Assembly (NCBI GenBank): GCA_903828035.1
Contig: CAIKKV010000679.1
Location: 1 to 17,245, forward strand
From: an uncultured bacterium
GTDB lineage: Bacteria > Verrucomicrobiota > Kiritimatiellia > CAIKKV01
Direction of reading: 5' to 3'
Length of the DNA: 17,245 nucleotides
A model generated the notes under the pieces. That model made no database searches. It was given only the letters and a program-made list of their open reading frames with translations, and had not been told where the DNA came from. Both the position numbers and the translations under genes were made by a program. Of the stretch, positions 1 to 6,907 are shown in pieces. The stretch's first letter is position 1, and every line of letters begins with the position of its first letter.

Positions 1-76
1 CTGCGGCTCCTCCTCGGCGCGCGACGCTAGCTTTTTATATTTGAAGCACGCGGACCGTTGTGGCATGTTCCCCTCC

Positions 77-1546
77 ATGAACACATCACCCCGCGCTTCC
101 GCCCCGCTCCTCGCGGGCTGGGCCCATGCCGATCTCACGCCGGATCAACCCGTCCTGCTCTCGGGCCAGTTCCACGCCCGCCGTTCCGAAGGCGTGCTCG
201 ATCCGATCACGGCCACCGTGCTGGCGCTCGACACGGGATCCGATCACGCCCTGTTCGTGAGCTGCGATCTCGTCGTGATCTGCGACGCCTTGAGGGACGC
301 CGTGCGCGACTTGTTGAACGCCCGCAAACCGGAGTTCGATCCCCTCAAGGTCATTCTCCACGCCACCCATACGCACACCGCCCCGGAATGCCGCAAGCCG
401 GAAATGGGCGCGAGCCACTCGTCCGGGCCGCTGGGCGTCGAGCTGGATCCGTATCTCGCGCCCGACGGCTATCTCGCCTTCGCCGCCAAGCGGATCGAGG
501 ACGCCATCCTGGCCGCCTGGCAGTCGCGCAAACCCGGCGACCTCCTGTATGGCCAGGGGTTCGCCGTGGTCGGACGCAACCGCCGCTGGGCCGATGAATC
601 CGGCGTCTCCACCATGTACGGAAACACCGACACGCCCGGCTTCAGCCACATCGAGGGCTACGAGGATCACAGCGTCAACCTGATGGCCACGCGCGATGCA
701 CAGGGCGCCCTGACCGGCCTGGTGGTCAACGTTCCCTGCCCCTCCCAGGCCGGCGAAAACGGCTTCCAGCTCAGCGCCGACTACTGGCACGACACCCGCG
801 CCGAGCTGCGGCGCCGGCTGGGCGACCACCTGTTCGTTCTCGGGCAATGCAGTGCGGCCGGCGACCAGTCGCCCCACCTCCTCTATGATAAGAAAGCGAC
901 CGCGCGGATGCTGGAGCTGACGGGCCGTTCCGCCCGACAGGAGATCGCCCAGCGCCTCTCGGATGCCGTCGAGCAGACGCTGCGCCACATCGCAAAAGCC
1001 CCCGTCCAGGCGCCCGTGCTCGTCCATCACGTCGAAACGCTGGAGATCCCCCTGGCCGCGCTCACGGAAGCGGATGCCGAACGGGCCGGGCGGGAAGCCG
1101 AGGCTTCGCGGCTGACCTACGAAGAGGAAATGCGCAAGCTCGAAGCCCATCCGGAGCTGAAAAAGGAACCCCGCTGGTATGTGAAGGCGACTTTTGCCCA
1201 CCGGCGCATGTCCTGGTTCAAGAGCGTGATCATGCGTTACCGGAATCTCAAGGAAAAGCCGACGATGCCGGCTGAGATTCATGTCATCCGGCTGGGCGAT
1301 ATGGTCTTTGCGAGCACCCCCTTCGAGTACTACCTCGATTTCGGCGTCCACATCAAGGCCCGCAGCAAGGCCGTACAAACCTTCCTGGTGCAGTTGGCGG
1401 GCCCAGGCACGTACGTCCCGAGCAGGCGCTCCATGGCGGGCGGCGGCTACGGGTCGATCCCGGCCAGCAACCCGGTTGCCGCGGAAGGCGGCTGGAAGCT
1501 GGCCCACCGGACCGTGGCCATCATCGATCAGCTTTGGGCGAAATAA
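77..1546 (+). CDS. neutral/alkaline ceramidase-like protein, cytosolic
   Basis: The protein (489 aa from the ATG at 77) resembles the N-terminal domain of neutral/alkaline non-lysosomal ceramidases. Visible signs are an opening AGWAHADLTPDQP (residues 13-25, matching the family's 'AG.A..DITP'), RRSEGVLDPITA, and the metal-site-like HATHTHTAPE at residues 95-104. A later SADYWHD...QCSAAGDQSP block matches the family's 'NGAAGD.nP' segment. Unlike the secreted ceramidases it has no signal peptide, so it is probably cytosolic. Where the family normally has a second metal-binding His ('HPT'), this protein reads NVPCPSQ, so the substrate and even the metal site may differ. An in-frame TTG at 41 and ATG at 65 are alternative starts; 77 is chosen because homology begins just after it, although none has a convincing ribosome-binding site. 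Family call is fairly sure; function in this organism is unknown. Confidence 0.75.
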   Translation: MNTSPRASAPLLAGWAHADLTPDQPVLLSGQFHARRSEGVLDPITATVLALDTGSDHALFVSCDLVVICDALRDAVRDLLNARKPEFDPLKVILHATHTHTAPECRKPEMGASHSSGPLGVELDPYLAPDGYLAFAAKRIEDAILAAWQSRKPGDLLYGQGFAVVGRNRRWADESGVSTMYGNTDTPGFSHIEGYEDHSVNLMATRDAQGALTGLVVNVPCPSQAGENGFQLSADYWHDTRAELRRRLGDHLFVLGQCSAAGDQSPHLLYDKKATARMLELTGRSARQEIAQRLSDAVEQTLRHIAKAPVQAPVLVHHVETLEIPLAALTEADAERAGREAEASRLTYEEEMRKLEAHPELKKEPRWYVKATFAHRRMSWFKSVIMRYRNLKEKPTMPAEIHVIRLGDMVFASTPFEYYLDFGVHIKARSKAVQTFLVQLAGPGTYVPSRRSMAGGGYGSIPASNPVAAEGGWKLAHRTVAIIDQLWAK

Positions 1547-1554
1547 CCCGACGC

Positions 1555-1580
1555 CTCCGCCCCGGGCGGAGATCCTTTTA
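1555..1580. terminator. GC hairpin between convergent genes
   Basis: CTCCGCC at 1555-1561 and GGCGGAG at 1565-1571 form a perfect 7-bp stem with a 3-nt loop, 8 nt after the ceramidase-like stop. A short CCTTTT follows on the + strand. The T-run is weak, so termination is plausible, not certain. The gene on the opposite strand ends at 1578, so the hairpin could serve both. Confidence 0.5.
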
Positions 1581-2264
1581 AAAGGTCCAGAACCGGTAAT
1601 TCAGGCCGATCCGGCCAATGCCGATGTCGGTGTTGTCCTCGAAATCCTCCTTGACCTTGCCGATGAAAAACGCCCCATCGGCATTCAAGGGGGTGATCCC
1701 GGAAAGCGACGCGCTGTTTTCAAGCACGGCGAACCGGTACTCGGCAAACAGCTCCGCTTTCGGGCTGATGCTCCACTCCAGGCCGGCTCCGGCATGATAC
1801 CCCACCGTCTCTTTCATATCGAGCGTGGCGACCCCATTCACGGCGACCAACCCGGGATGTTGCTCCAACCCGCCGAACGACAGGTCCATCTTCTCATGAT
1901 GATACCACCCCGCGCCCGCCAACCCGTAGCCGCGGACAGTCTCGCCATGCAGGGGGACGGCATACCGTGCGGACACCGTGATCGGCGTGATATGATCCGT
2001 TCCTTCCGCCGTGATCCCGAAGCGCTCCTCCGAGTCCCAGTCGTTCATGCGGAGAGCCGAGAGTTCAATGGAGAACGGGCTTGTGCCCCGTAACACCACC
2101 TGCCCGCCATACACCCCGCTCGCGCGTTCAAGATTGCCGCCAAACCCGCCGGGAATGTCTCCGAACGTGGTCCCCGCCGAGGGGCCGGCGCTGATGAACA
2201 CCGCCGCCCGGGCCACTTCTGAAACCACGAACAAGCTGCCGAGCCATACGGCCATCCGATTCAT
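1578..2264 (-). CDS. outer-membrane beta-barrel protein
   Basis: Small porin-like protein of 228 aa. The start is the ATG at 2264, because a signal peptide begins there (MNRMAVWLGSLFVVSEVARA, likely cleavage after residue 20) and a GGAAGGAA-type ribosome-binding site lies just upstream; a longer in-frame reading to 2378 has no such support. The mature part shows alternating polar and hydrophobic strands rich in Gly and aromatics (for example YGLAGAGWYHHEK, KAELFAEYRFAVLE). It ends in a strand closing on an aromatic residue (IGLNYRFWTF), the usual outer-membrane insertion signal. The size suits an 8-stranded barrel of the OmpW/OmpA-like 'outer membrane beta-barrel' group. The specific cargo or partner cannot be told. 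It is divergent from rhaA and may share its regulatory region. Confidence 0.75.
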   Translation of the reverse strand: MNRMAVWLGSLFVVSEVARAAVFISAGPSAGTTFGDIPGGFGGNLERASGVYGGQVVLRGTSPFSIELSALRMNDWDSEERFGITAEGTDHITPITVSARYAVPLHGETVRGYGLAGAGWYHHEKMDLSFGGLEQHPGLVAVNGVATLDMKETVGYHAGAGLEWSISPKAELFAEYRFAVLENSASLSGITPLNADGAFFIGKVKEDFEDNTDIGIGRIGLNYRFWTF

Positions 2265-2369
2265 GATCCCATTCCTTCCCTTTGCCCCGCACTCCAGATA
2301 AACAAACCTATCCCTTGATCCCGACGGCCTTGCCTGTCCCCTATCCTGCACCCACAAGGCGGCCGGGTA

Positions 2370-2386
2370 AATCGGCAAATCCGATT
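2370..2386. promoter_or_regulatory. inverted repeat, candidate operator
   Basis: AATCGG (2370-2375) and CCGATT (2381-2386) form a perfect 6-bp inverted repeat with a 5-nt spacer. It lies in the 223-bp gap between the divergent outer-membrane protein gene and rhaA. It could bind a sugar-responsive regulator; no such regulator gene is in the window. Confidence 0.25.
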
Positions 2387-2431
2387 ACGGAACAACGCCA
2401 ATACCCTTAGCCCATGACCCTCGCCCCGGCA

Positions 2432-2461
2432 TTGACGCCTGCCCTCTTATTTCGTTATGTT
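2432..2461 (+). promoter_or_regulatory. putative sigma70 promoter for rhaA
   Basis: TTGACG (2432-2437), an 18-bp spacer and TATGTT (2456-2461) lie 26 nt before the rhaA start. The -35 matches consensus at five of six positions, the -10 at four of six. The predicted transcript would begin near 2468, leaving room for the ribosome-binding site GGAGG at 2479-2483. Confidence 0.4.
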
Positions 2462-2487
2462 ACCCAAAACGACTCCCCGGAGGATCC

Positions 2488-3750
2488 ATGACATCGTCCA
2501 AAATTGAAAAAGCGTACGCCCTTGCCCGTGAAACATTCGACGCCCAGGGCGTTGACACCGAAAAAGCGCTCCGGAAATTGCGCGCCATCCGCCTGTCCCT
2601 CCACTGCTGGCAGGGGGACGACGTGGGCGGCTACGAGCGCTCCGGCGCCCTCGACGGCGGCCTCGCCGCCACCGGCAACTATCCCGGCAAGGCCCGCACG
2701 CCGGACGAGCTCCGCGCCGATTTCGACGCCGCCCTCGCCCTCATCCCCGGCACCCACCGCGTCAACCTCCACGCCATCTACGCCGAAACCGGCGGCAAGA
2801 AAGTCGGCCGCGACCAGCTCGGCCCCGAACACTTCGCCGGCTGGATCGACTGGGCCAAGAGCCGCAAGCTCGGGCTCGACTTCAACCCCACCTACTTCTC
2901 CCACCCCCTGGCCAAGGACGGCCTGACCCTCTCCCACCCCGACAAGGCCGTCCGCGATTTCTGGGTGGCCCACGGCATCGCCTGCCGCAAGATCGGCGCC
3001 GCCATGGGCGCCAAGCTCGGCTCGCCCTCCCTGGTGAACCTCTGGATCCCCGACGGGTACAAGGACACGCCCGTCGACCGCCGCGCCCCCCGCGACCGCC
3101 TGCGCAACTCCCTCGACGCCATCTACGCCCCCCGCTTCAGCCCCAACCAGCTCCTCGACGCCGTGGAGAGCAAGCTCTTCGGCATCGGCTCCGAAAGCTA
3201 CGTCGTCGGCTCGCACGAGTTCTACCTGGGCTACGCCATCGACCGCGAGCTCATCCTCTGCCTCGACTGCGGCCATTTCCACCCCACCGAGAGCGTGGCC
3301 GACAAGCTCTCCGCCGTCCTCGTCTGGCTCGACGCCGTCCTCGTCCACGTCAGCCGCGGCGTGCGCTGGGACAGCGACCACGTGGTGACCCTGACCGACG
3401 AGCTCAAGGCCATCGGCCACGAGATCGTGGCGGGCGACTACACGGAGCGCGTCCACCTGGCGCTGGACTACTTCGACGCGAGCATCAACCGCGTGGCGGC
3501 CTGGGTCATCGGCTCGCGCAACACGCTCAAGATGATGCTCGGCGCCCTGCTCGAGCCCATGGACCAGCTGAAGCGCGCCGAAAAGGAGGGCGACTTCACC
3601 GCCCGCCTGGCCCTGCAGGAGGAGTTCAAGATGCTGCCCGTCGGCGCGGTCTGGGATTATTACTGCCTGAAGGCCGGCGTGCCCGTTGGAGCCGACTGGC
3701 TGAACACGGTCCGGAAATACGAGAAAACCGTGCTTTCCAAGCGGAGCTGA
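2488..3750 (+). CDS. rhaA: L-rhamnose isomerase
   Basis: This enzyme interconverts L-rhamnose and L-rhamnulose in the cytosol, the first step of rhamnose catabolism. At 420 aa it matches the 419-aa E. coli enzyme closely and is collinear with it. Using the known E. coli metal ligands (E234, D267, H270, H294, D302, D304, D334), the equivalents here are E227 (VESKLFGIG), D260 and H263 (LDCGHFHPTE), H287, D295 and D297 (VHVSRGVRWDSDH), and D327 (DYFDASINR). All are present at a constant offset of seven. The start at 2488 has a strong GGAGG 4 nt upstream. The kinase gene begins 2 nt after the stop, so the two are probably translated together. The rest of the classical rhamnose pathway (an FGGY rhamnulokinase and an aldolase) is not in the window. 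Some family members accept other aldoses, so the natural substrate is likely but not certain to be rhamnose. Confidence 0.95.
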   Translation: MTSSKIEKAYALARETFDAQGVDTEKALRKLRAIRLSLHCWQGDDVGGYERSGALDGGLAATGNYPGKARTPDELRADFDAALALIPGTHRVNLHAIYAETGGKKVGRDQLGPEHFAGWIDWAKSRKLGLDFNPTYFSHPLAKDGLTLSHPDKAVRDFWVAHGIACRKIGAAMGAKLGSPSLVNLWIPDGYKDTPVDRRAPRDRLRNSLDAIYAPRFSPNQLLDAVESKLFGIGSESYVVGSHEFYLGYAIDRELILCLDCGHFHPTESVADKLSAVLVWLDAVLVHVSRGVRWDSDHVVTLTDELKAIGHEIVAGDYTERVHLALDYFDASINRVAAWVIGSRNTLKMMLGALLEPMDQLKRAEKEGDFTARLALQEEFKMLPVGAVWDYYCLKAGVPVGADWLNTVRKYEKTVLSKRS

Positions 3751-3752
3751 TC

Positions 3753-4928
3753 ATGCAAGACGACGTGCTGCAGAAGACCCTCGCCTATTACGAAACGCGC
3801 TTCGGCAAGGCGGCCGCGCTGACGGCCTACGCCCCGGGACGCGTGGAGGTGCTGGGCAACCACACCGACTACAACGAGGGCTACGTCCTCTCCGCCGCCA
3901 TCGACCGGGGCACCTACTTCACCGTGGGCCGGCGGAGCGACAACACCTGCATCGTGGCCGACGCCATCCACCCCGAGCTGGAATCGCGCTTCCCCTCCGA
4001 CGATCCCCAGCCCTCGCCGGATGGCTGGTCGAATTACGTGCGCGGCGTCTGGGCCAAGCTCGGCGTCCCGCCCGGCCGCCGCTCCGGCTTCAACGGCGTC
4101 ATCGCCAGCACCATCCCCATGGGCGCGGGCCTGTCGAGCTCCGCCGCGCTGGAGATCAGCGCCGGGCTGGCGCTGGTCGAGCTGTACCGCCTCTCGGTCC
4201 AGCCCCTGGCGCTGGCCCGGATCGGGCAGGCCGCGGAGCATGATTTCGCGGGCGTCAAGTGCGGCCTGCTGGACCAGATCTCGAGCCTGTTCGGAAAGCC
4301 GGACGCCCTGGTCATGACCGACTTCCGGACGCTCGCCGTGGAGACCGTGCCCCTCGCGGCCGACGTCTGCCTGCTCGCCTGCAACACACACATCAAGCAC
4401 CGCCTTGTGGATTCCGAATACAACGAGCGGCGGGCCAGCTGCGAGGAGGCGGCCGCCTGGTTCCGCGACCGGCTTCCGCACCCGGTCCGGCACCTGCGCG
4501 ACGTGTCGATGGCCGAGTGGGAGCAGCATGCGGCCGACATGCCGCCCGTCGCCGCCAAGCGCTCGGCCCACGTGATCGGCGAAAACGAGCGCGTGGTCAA
4601 GGGCGCCGCCCTGCTGCGCGAAGGCCGCCTGGACAAGTTCGGCAAGCTGCTGTTCGAATCCCACATCAGCTCGCGCCTCAACTTCCAGAACTCCTGTCCC
4701 GAACTTGACTTCCTCGTGGACCGGGCCGAGCGGACCGCGGGCGTGCTGGGCGCGCGGCTCTCCGGCGGCGGCTTCGGCGGCAGCGCCATGGTGCTCGTGA
4801 AAAAGACGGACGCCGAGGCCGCGGGCCTCTCCCTGGCGCGCGCGTTTGAAGCCGAATTCCATGCGCCGTGCGATGTGATTGCGCTTCAGCCTTCCGGCGG
4901 CGCGCGCATCGCCGCCATGACGGGCTGA
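3753..4928 (+). CDS. galK: galactokinase-family GHMP sugar kinase
   Basis: A 391-aa GHMP-family kinase that phosphorylates a sugar at C1 using ATP. The signature of galactokinases is visible: APGRVEVLGNHTDYNEGYVL (residues 27-46), the ATP loop PMGAGLSSSAALE (122-134), CGLLDQ with the presumed catalytic base D174, and ARLSGGGFGGSAM (334-346). The family normally reads GEHTDYN; here N36 replaces that Glu, which contacts the sugar in characterised galactokinases. Specificity may therefore differ from galactose. The gene follows rhaA with a 2-nt gap and no strong ribosome-binding site of its own, which suggests translational coupling and a shared sugar pathway. No other galactose (Leloir) gene is nearby. 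GHMP kinase membership is very likely; the label galK is by overall similarity only. Confidence 0.85.
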   Translation: MQDDVLQKTLAYYETRFGKAAALTAYAPGRVEVLGNHTDYNEGYVLSAAIDRGTYFTVGRRSDNTCIVADAIHPELESRFPSDDPQPSPDGWSNYVRGVWAKLGVPPGRRSGFNGVIASTIPMGAGLSSSAALEISAGLALVELYRLSVQPLALARIGQAAEHDFAGVKCGLLDQISSLFGKPDALVMTDFRTLAVETVPLAADVCLLACNTHIKHRLVDSEYNERRASCEEAAAWFRDRLPHPVRHLRDVSMAEWEQHAADMPPVAAKRSAHVIGENERVVKGAALLREGRLDKFGKLLFESHISSRLNFQNSCPELDFLVDRAERTAGVLGARLSGGGFGGSAMVLVKKTDAEAAGLSLARAFEAEFHAPCDVIALQPSGGARIAAMTG

Positions 4929-4943
4929 CCCCCCATCCATACG

Positions 4944-4965
4944 TTTCCTTAAAAAAATAAGGAAA
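4944..4965. terminator. AT-rich inverted repeat after the kinase gene
   Basis: TTTCCTTA (4944-4951) and TAAGGAAA (4958-4965) form an 8-bp perfect stem around an A-only loop, 16 nt after the kinase stop. It could be a weak terminator. Because it sits just upstream of the HU promoter, it could equally be an operator or an AT-rich promoter-enhancing element. Confidence 0.35.
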
Positions 4966-4980
4966 AACGCATATTTATTG

Positions 4981-5009
4981 TTGCATTGCCCCATTGTCGC
5001 GCCTATATT
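4981..5009 (+). promoter_or_regulatory. sigma70-type promoter of the HU gene
   Basis: TTGCAT (4981-4986), a 17-bp spacer and TATATT (5004-5009) lie before the HU gene, downstream of A/T-rich DNA. This is the best promoter match in the window. It predicts a transcript starting near 5016 with a leader of about 42 nt. Confidence 0.6.
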
Positions 5010-5022
5010 CTGCACAGAAGGT

Positions 5023-5037
5023 GACCGAAAATCGGTC
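5023..5037 (+). other. hairpin in the HU leader
   Basis: GACCGA (5023-5028) and TCGGTC (5032-5037) form a 6-bp perfect stem with an AAA loop. It is located between the predicted transcript start and the AAGGAG ribosome-binding site (5045-5050). It could stabilise the message or tune translation of this abundant protein. Confidence 0.4.
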
Positions 5038-5057
5038 CCGAACAAAGGAGTGGATGT

Positions 5058-5345
5058 ATGGCTAAGGCGAAGACCAAGAGTCAGATCGTGGCGGAGATGG
5101 CGGAAGCGTCAGGCATCACGAAGAAGCAGGCTGCATGCACGATGGAAGCTTTGGTGGCGATGGCCTATAAGGGCTCCAAGGACGGCTTCACCATTCCCGG
5201 ACTCGGCAAGCTTGTCCTCGTCAAGCGCAATGCGCGCAAGGGGCGCAACCCGGCCACCGGCGAAGTGATCAACATCCCGGCGAAGAAGGTTGTCAAGTTC
5301 CGCGTGGCGAAGGCCGCGAAGGACGCGATCCTGGGCGCGAAGTAA
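5058..5345 (+). CDS. HU-family DNA-binding protein
   Basis: A 95-aa nucleoid protein of the HU/IHF fold, which bends and compacts DNA as a dimer. Features seen are an N-terminal helical region (TKSQIVAEMAEASGITKKQA), the turn PGLGKL at 47-52 (family GFGxF/L), and the DNA-gripping beta arm RKGRNPATGEVINIPA at 60-75 with the conserved RNPATGE tip. A C-terminal helix (KAAKDAILGAK) follows. Length is typical. Start choice is secure: AAGGAG lies 7 nt upstream of the ATG. It is a single-gene unit with its own promoter, leader hairpin and terminator. The Phe of the usual GFGxF turn is Leu and several conserved positions are altered, so it belongs to a divergent HU branch and not to IHF proper. Confidence 0.93.
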   Translation: MAKAKTKSQIVAEMAEASGITKKQAACTMEALVAMAYKGSKDGFTIPGLGKLVLVKRNARKGRNPATGEVINIPAKKVVKFRVAKAAKDAILGAK

Positions 5346-5368
5346 TTCGCTTCCTGATCTGATGAAAA

Positions 5369-5395
5369 GGGCCGCTGAAAAGCGGCCCTTTTTTT
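5369..5395. terminator. strong intrinsic terminator, shared by HU and tsaE
   Basis: GGGCCGCT (5369-5376), a GAAA loop and AGCGGCCC (5381-5388) form an 8-bp GC stem followed by seven T on the + strand. This is a textbook terminator for the HU gene. Read on the minus strand the same stem is followed by TTTT, so it probably also ends the hisG-tsaE operon, whose last stop codon (5394-5396) overlaps the T-run. Confidence 0.9.
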
Positions 5396-5822
5396 ATTCC
5401 CACTCCACCGTGACCGAGCGCGACTCCGCCTCCGCCCCGGGCCTGAAGGTCAGCCGCACCGCGCCCGCCGGCAGCAGGTCGCCGCTCCGCTCGGCCCATT
5501 CGATTGCCACGACCGCGGCCGGATCGTCCAGGTACTCGTCGAGCCCGAAATCCAGCGCGTCCTCGGGCCGTCCGATCCGGTACAGATCCATGTGCACCAG
5601 CCGCACGCCGCCCGCCTCGTATTCGTTCACCAGCGTATAGGTCGGGCTTGTCACCGCCCGGGTCACGCCCAGCGCCTGCGCCAGCCCCTGCACAAAGCAG
5701 GTCTTGCCGCTGCCCAGCTCGCCCCGCAGGGCAAACAGCTTCCGGCCCGGCAGCTCGCGCAGCAGGGCCGCGGCCAGGGCCCGCGTCTCCGCGGGGCTTG
5801 TCGTTTCCACCACCCGCTTCAT
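5394..5822 (-). CDS. tsaE: tRNA t6A synthesis ATPase TsaE
   Basis: A 142-aa ATPase that works with TsaB and TsaD to make N6-threonylcarbamoyl-adenosine at position 37 of ANN-decoding tRNAs. Visible motifs are the Walker A loop GELGSGKT (34-41), the family segment TSPTYTLVNEY (58-68), HMDLYR (77-82) and IEWAER (107-112), all at the expected places. Length is normal for the family. The ATG at 5822 overlaps the stop of the upstream glycosyltransferase as ATGA, and a GGGGAGGGG purine run just upstream can act as ribosome-binding site. It is the last gene of the operon and is closed by the shared terminator. TsaE is essential in many bacteria, so its position at the end of a glycosylation operon makes strong operon expression likely. 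tsaB and tsaD are not in the window. Confidence 0.93.
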   Translation of the reverse strand: MKRVVETTSPAETRALAAALLRELPGRKLFALRGELGSGKTCFVQGLAQALGVTRAVTSPTYTLVNEYEAGGVRLVHMDLYRIGRPEDALDFGLDEYLDDPAAVVAIEWAERSGDLLPAGAVRLTFRPGAEAESRSVTVEWE

Positions 5823-6907
5823 ACCCCTCCCCCCGCTCCAAGCAACGGAGCCAGATGCCCGCGCAGCTCCGACTCCAGGTCGCGCGCCCAGAACCGGCTC
5901 ATCCGCTCGCGCTGGCCAAGCCGCACGCGCTCCCGCAGCGCGCCGTCCCGGATCAAGGCGGCGGTCAGTCCGGCCGCCTCGGGATAATCCTTCCGCGTCA
6001 GCAGCACGCCCGCCCCGTCCATCGTCTCGGGAACGGCCGCGGCCGCATAGGCGATGACGGGCACGCCGAACTCCATCGCCTCCAGCAGGGGAATGCAGAA
6101 GCCCTCGTGCTCGCTCAGGCACCAGTAGACATCCGCCGCCGCGTAAAGCGCGTGGAGCACCGGCTGGGGAACCGTGCCGCGGAACACGACATCGCGCAGG
6201 CCCAGGTTCCGGACCAGCGTCACCAGGAGTCGATAATAGCGCTCCGTTCCCGCCCAGCTGCCCGCCAGCACCAGGCGGGAGTCGGGCTCCTCGACCCGCT
6301 GGAAATAGGCAAAGGCCGCCAGCAGATCCTCGATCTTCTTGTTCGGCGCAATCCGCCCGACGGCCAGGATCGTCCGCTTGCCGTCGCGCAGGGACTGCTC
6401 CTCCGCCGGGTCCGCCGGCTCCGCGAGGCGCGCCCGGTCGAGCACCAGGGGAAGCACCCGCACGTCCGCGTAGCCGGCCGCCCCGAGCTCCGCGGCGTTG
6501 AACCGGCTGTCCGCCAGGTTCACGGCCGCCGCGCCCGCCAGCGCCCGCACATCCGCCAGGCCCGCCCGCAGCATCCGCGCCGTCTCCGGCTTCACCCAGT
6601 CGAAATACGCCGGCGGCGTCACGTTGTGGTACAGGATCGCCTTGCGGCAGGGCAGCGCCCGGAACAGCGCGTTGACCGGCGAGCCGATCGACAGGTGCAG
6701 CAGCGCCACATCGCCGGGGCGGCACAGCGCCGGCAGCGCCGCCGCATCCCGCGCCTCCCCCCTCAGGGCCGGGTGGACCCAGCGGCCCTCGGAGAAAATC
6801 TCGGACGTCATTCCCCATTTCCGGAACAACTCGCGGAGCGTCAGCGCCTCGTGGCTGATCGCATCGCCCTTGGAAAAGCCGGCGCACACCTGGTGCAGGG
6901 CGCTCAC
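5819..6907 (-). CDS. GT4 glycosyltransferase (tandem copy 2)
   Basis: A 362-aa GT-B fold glycosyltransferase of family 4, expected to transfer a sugar from a nucleotide donor. Evidence: the phosphate-binding stretch VGRIAPNKKIEDLL (183-196) and the retaining-enzyme EX7E motif with E268 and E276 (SEHEGFCIPLLEAM). A conserved N-half segment, LLHLSIGSPVN and RKAILYHNVTPPAYF (69-102), is of the kind I recall from GT4 enzymes that build surface polysaccharides. The GTG start at 6907 overlaps the stop of the upstream copy as GTGA, and the paralog begins at the matching residue, which settles the start; longer in-frame readings only shadow the neighbour. It aligns without gaps over about 350 residues to copy 1, at roughly 66% identity by my hand count. 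The two copies have thus diverged enough for different linkages or acceptors. No membrane segment is seen. Donor and acceptor are unknown. Confidence 0.9.
   Translation of the reverse strand: MSALHQVCAGFSKGDAISHEALTLRELFRKWGMTSEIFSEGRWVHPALRGEARDAAALPALCRPGDVALLHLSIGSPVNALFRALPCRKAILYHNVTPPAYFDWVKPETARMLRAGLADVRALAGAAAVNLADSRFNAAELGAAGYADVRVLPLVLDRARLAEPADPAEEQSLRDGKRTILAVGRIAPNKKIEDLLAAFAYFQRVEEPDSRLVLAGSWAGTERYYRLLVTLVRNLGLRDVVFRGTVPQPVLHALYAAADVYWCLSEHEGFCIPLLEAMEFGVPVIAYAAAAVPETMDGAGVLLTRKDYPEAAGLTAALIRDGALRERVRLGQRERMSRFWARDLESELRGHLAPLLGAGGGV

Noticed and set aside
86..1507. Long minus-strand ORF of 473 codons opposite the ceramidase-like gene
   Set aside because: Its translation is low-complexity (Gly, Arg, Ala, Val) without family motifs, as is usual opposite GC-rich genes; the plus-strand protein has clear homology.
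1281..2093. Plus-strand ORF of 270 codons spanning the end of the ceramidase-like gene and the outer-membrane protein gene
   Set aside because: It crosses a hairpin and two supported genes in other frames and has no recognisable protein features.
2455..3456. Minus-strand ORF of 333 codons opposite rhaA
   Set aside because: Composition is dominated by Val, Gly, Ala, Asp and Glu, which mirrors the codon use of rhaA; no start signal and no motifs.
3660..5045. Minus-strand ORF of 461 codons opposite the GHMP kinase
   Set aside because: A shadow of a well-supported kinase; it would also run through the promoter of the HU gene.
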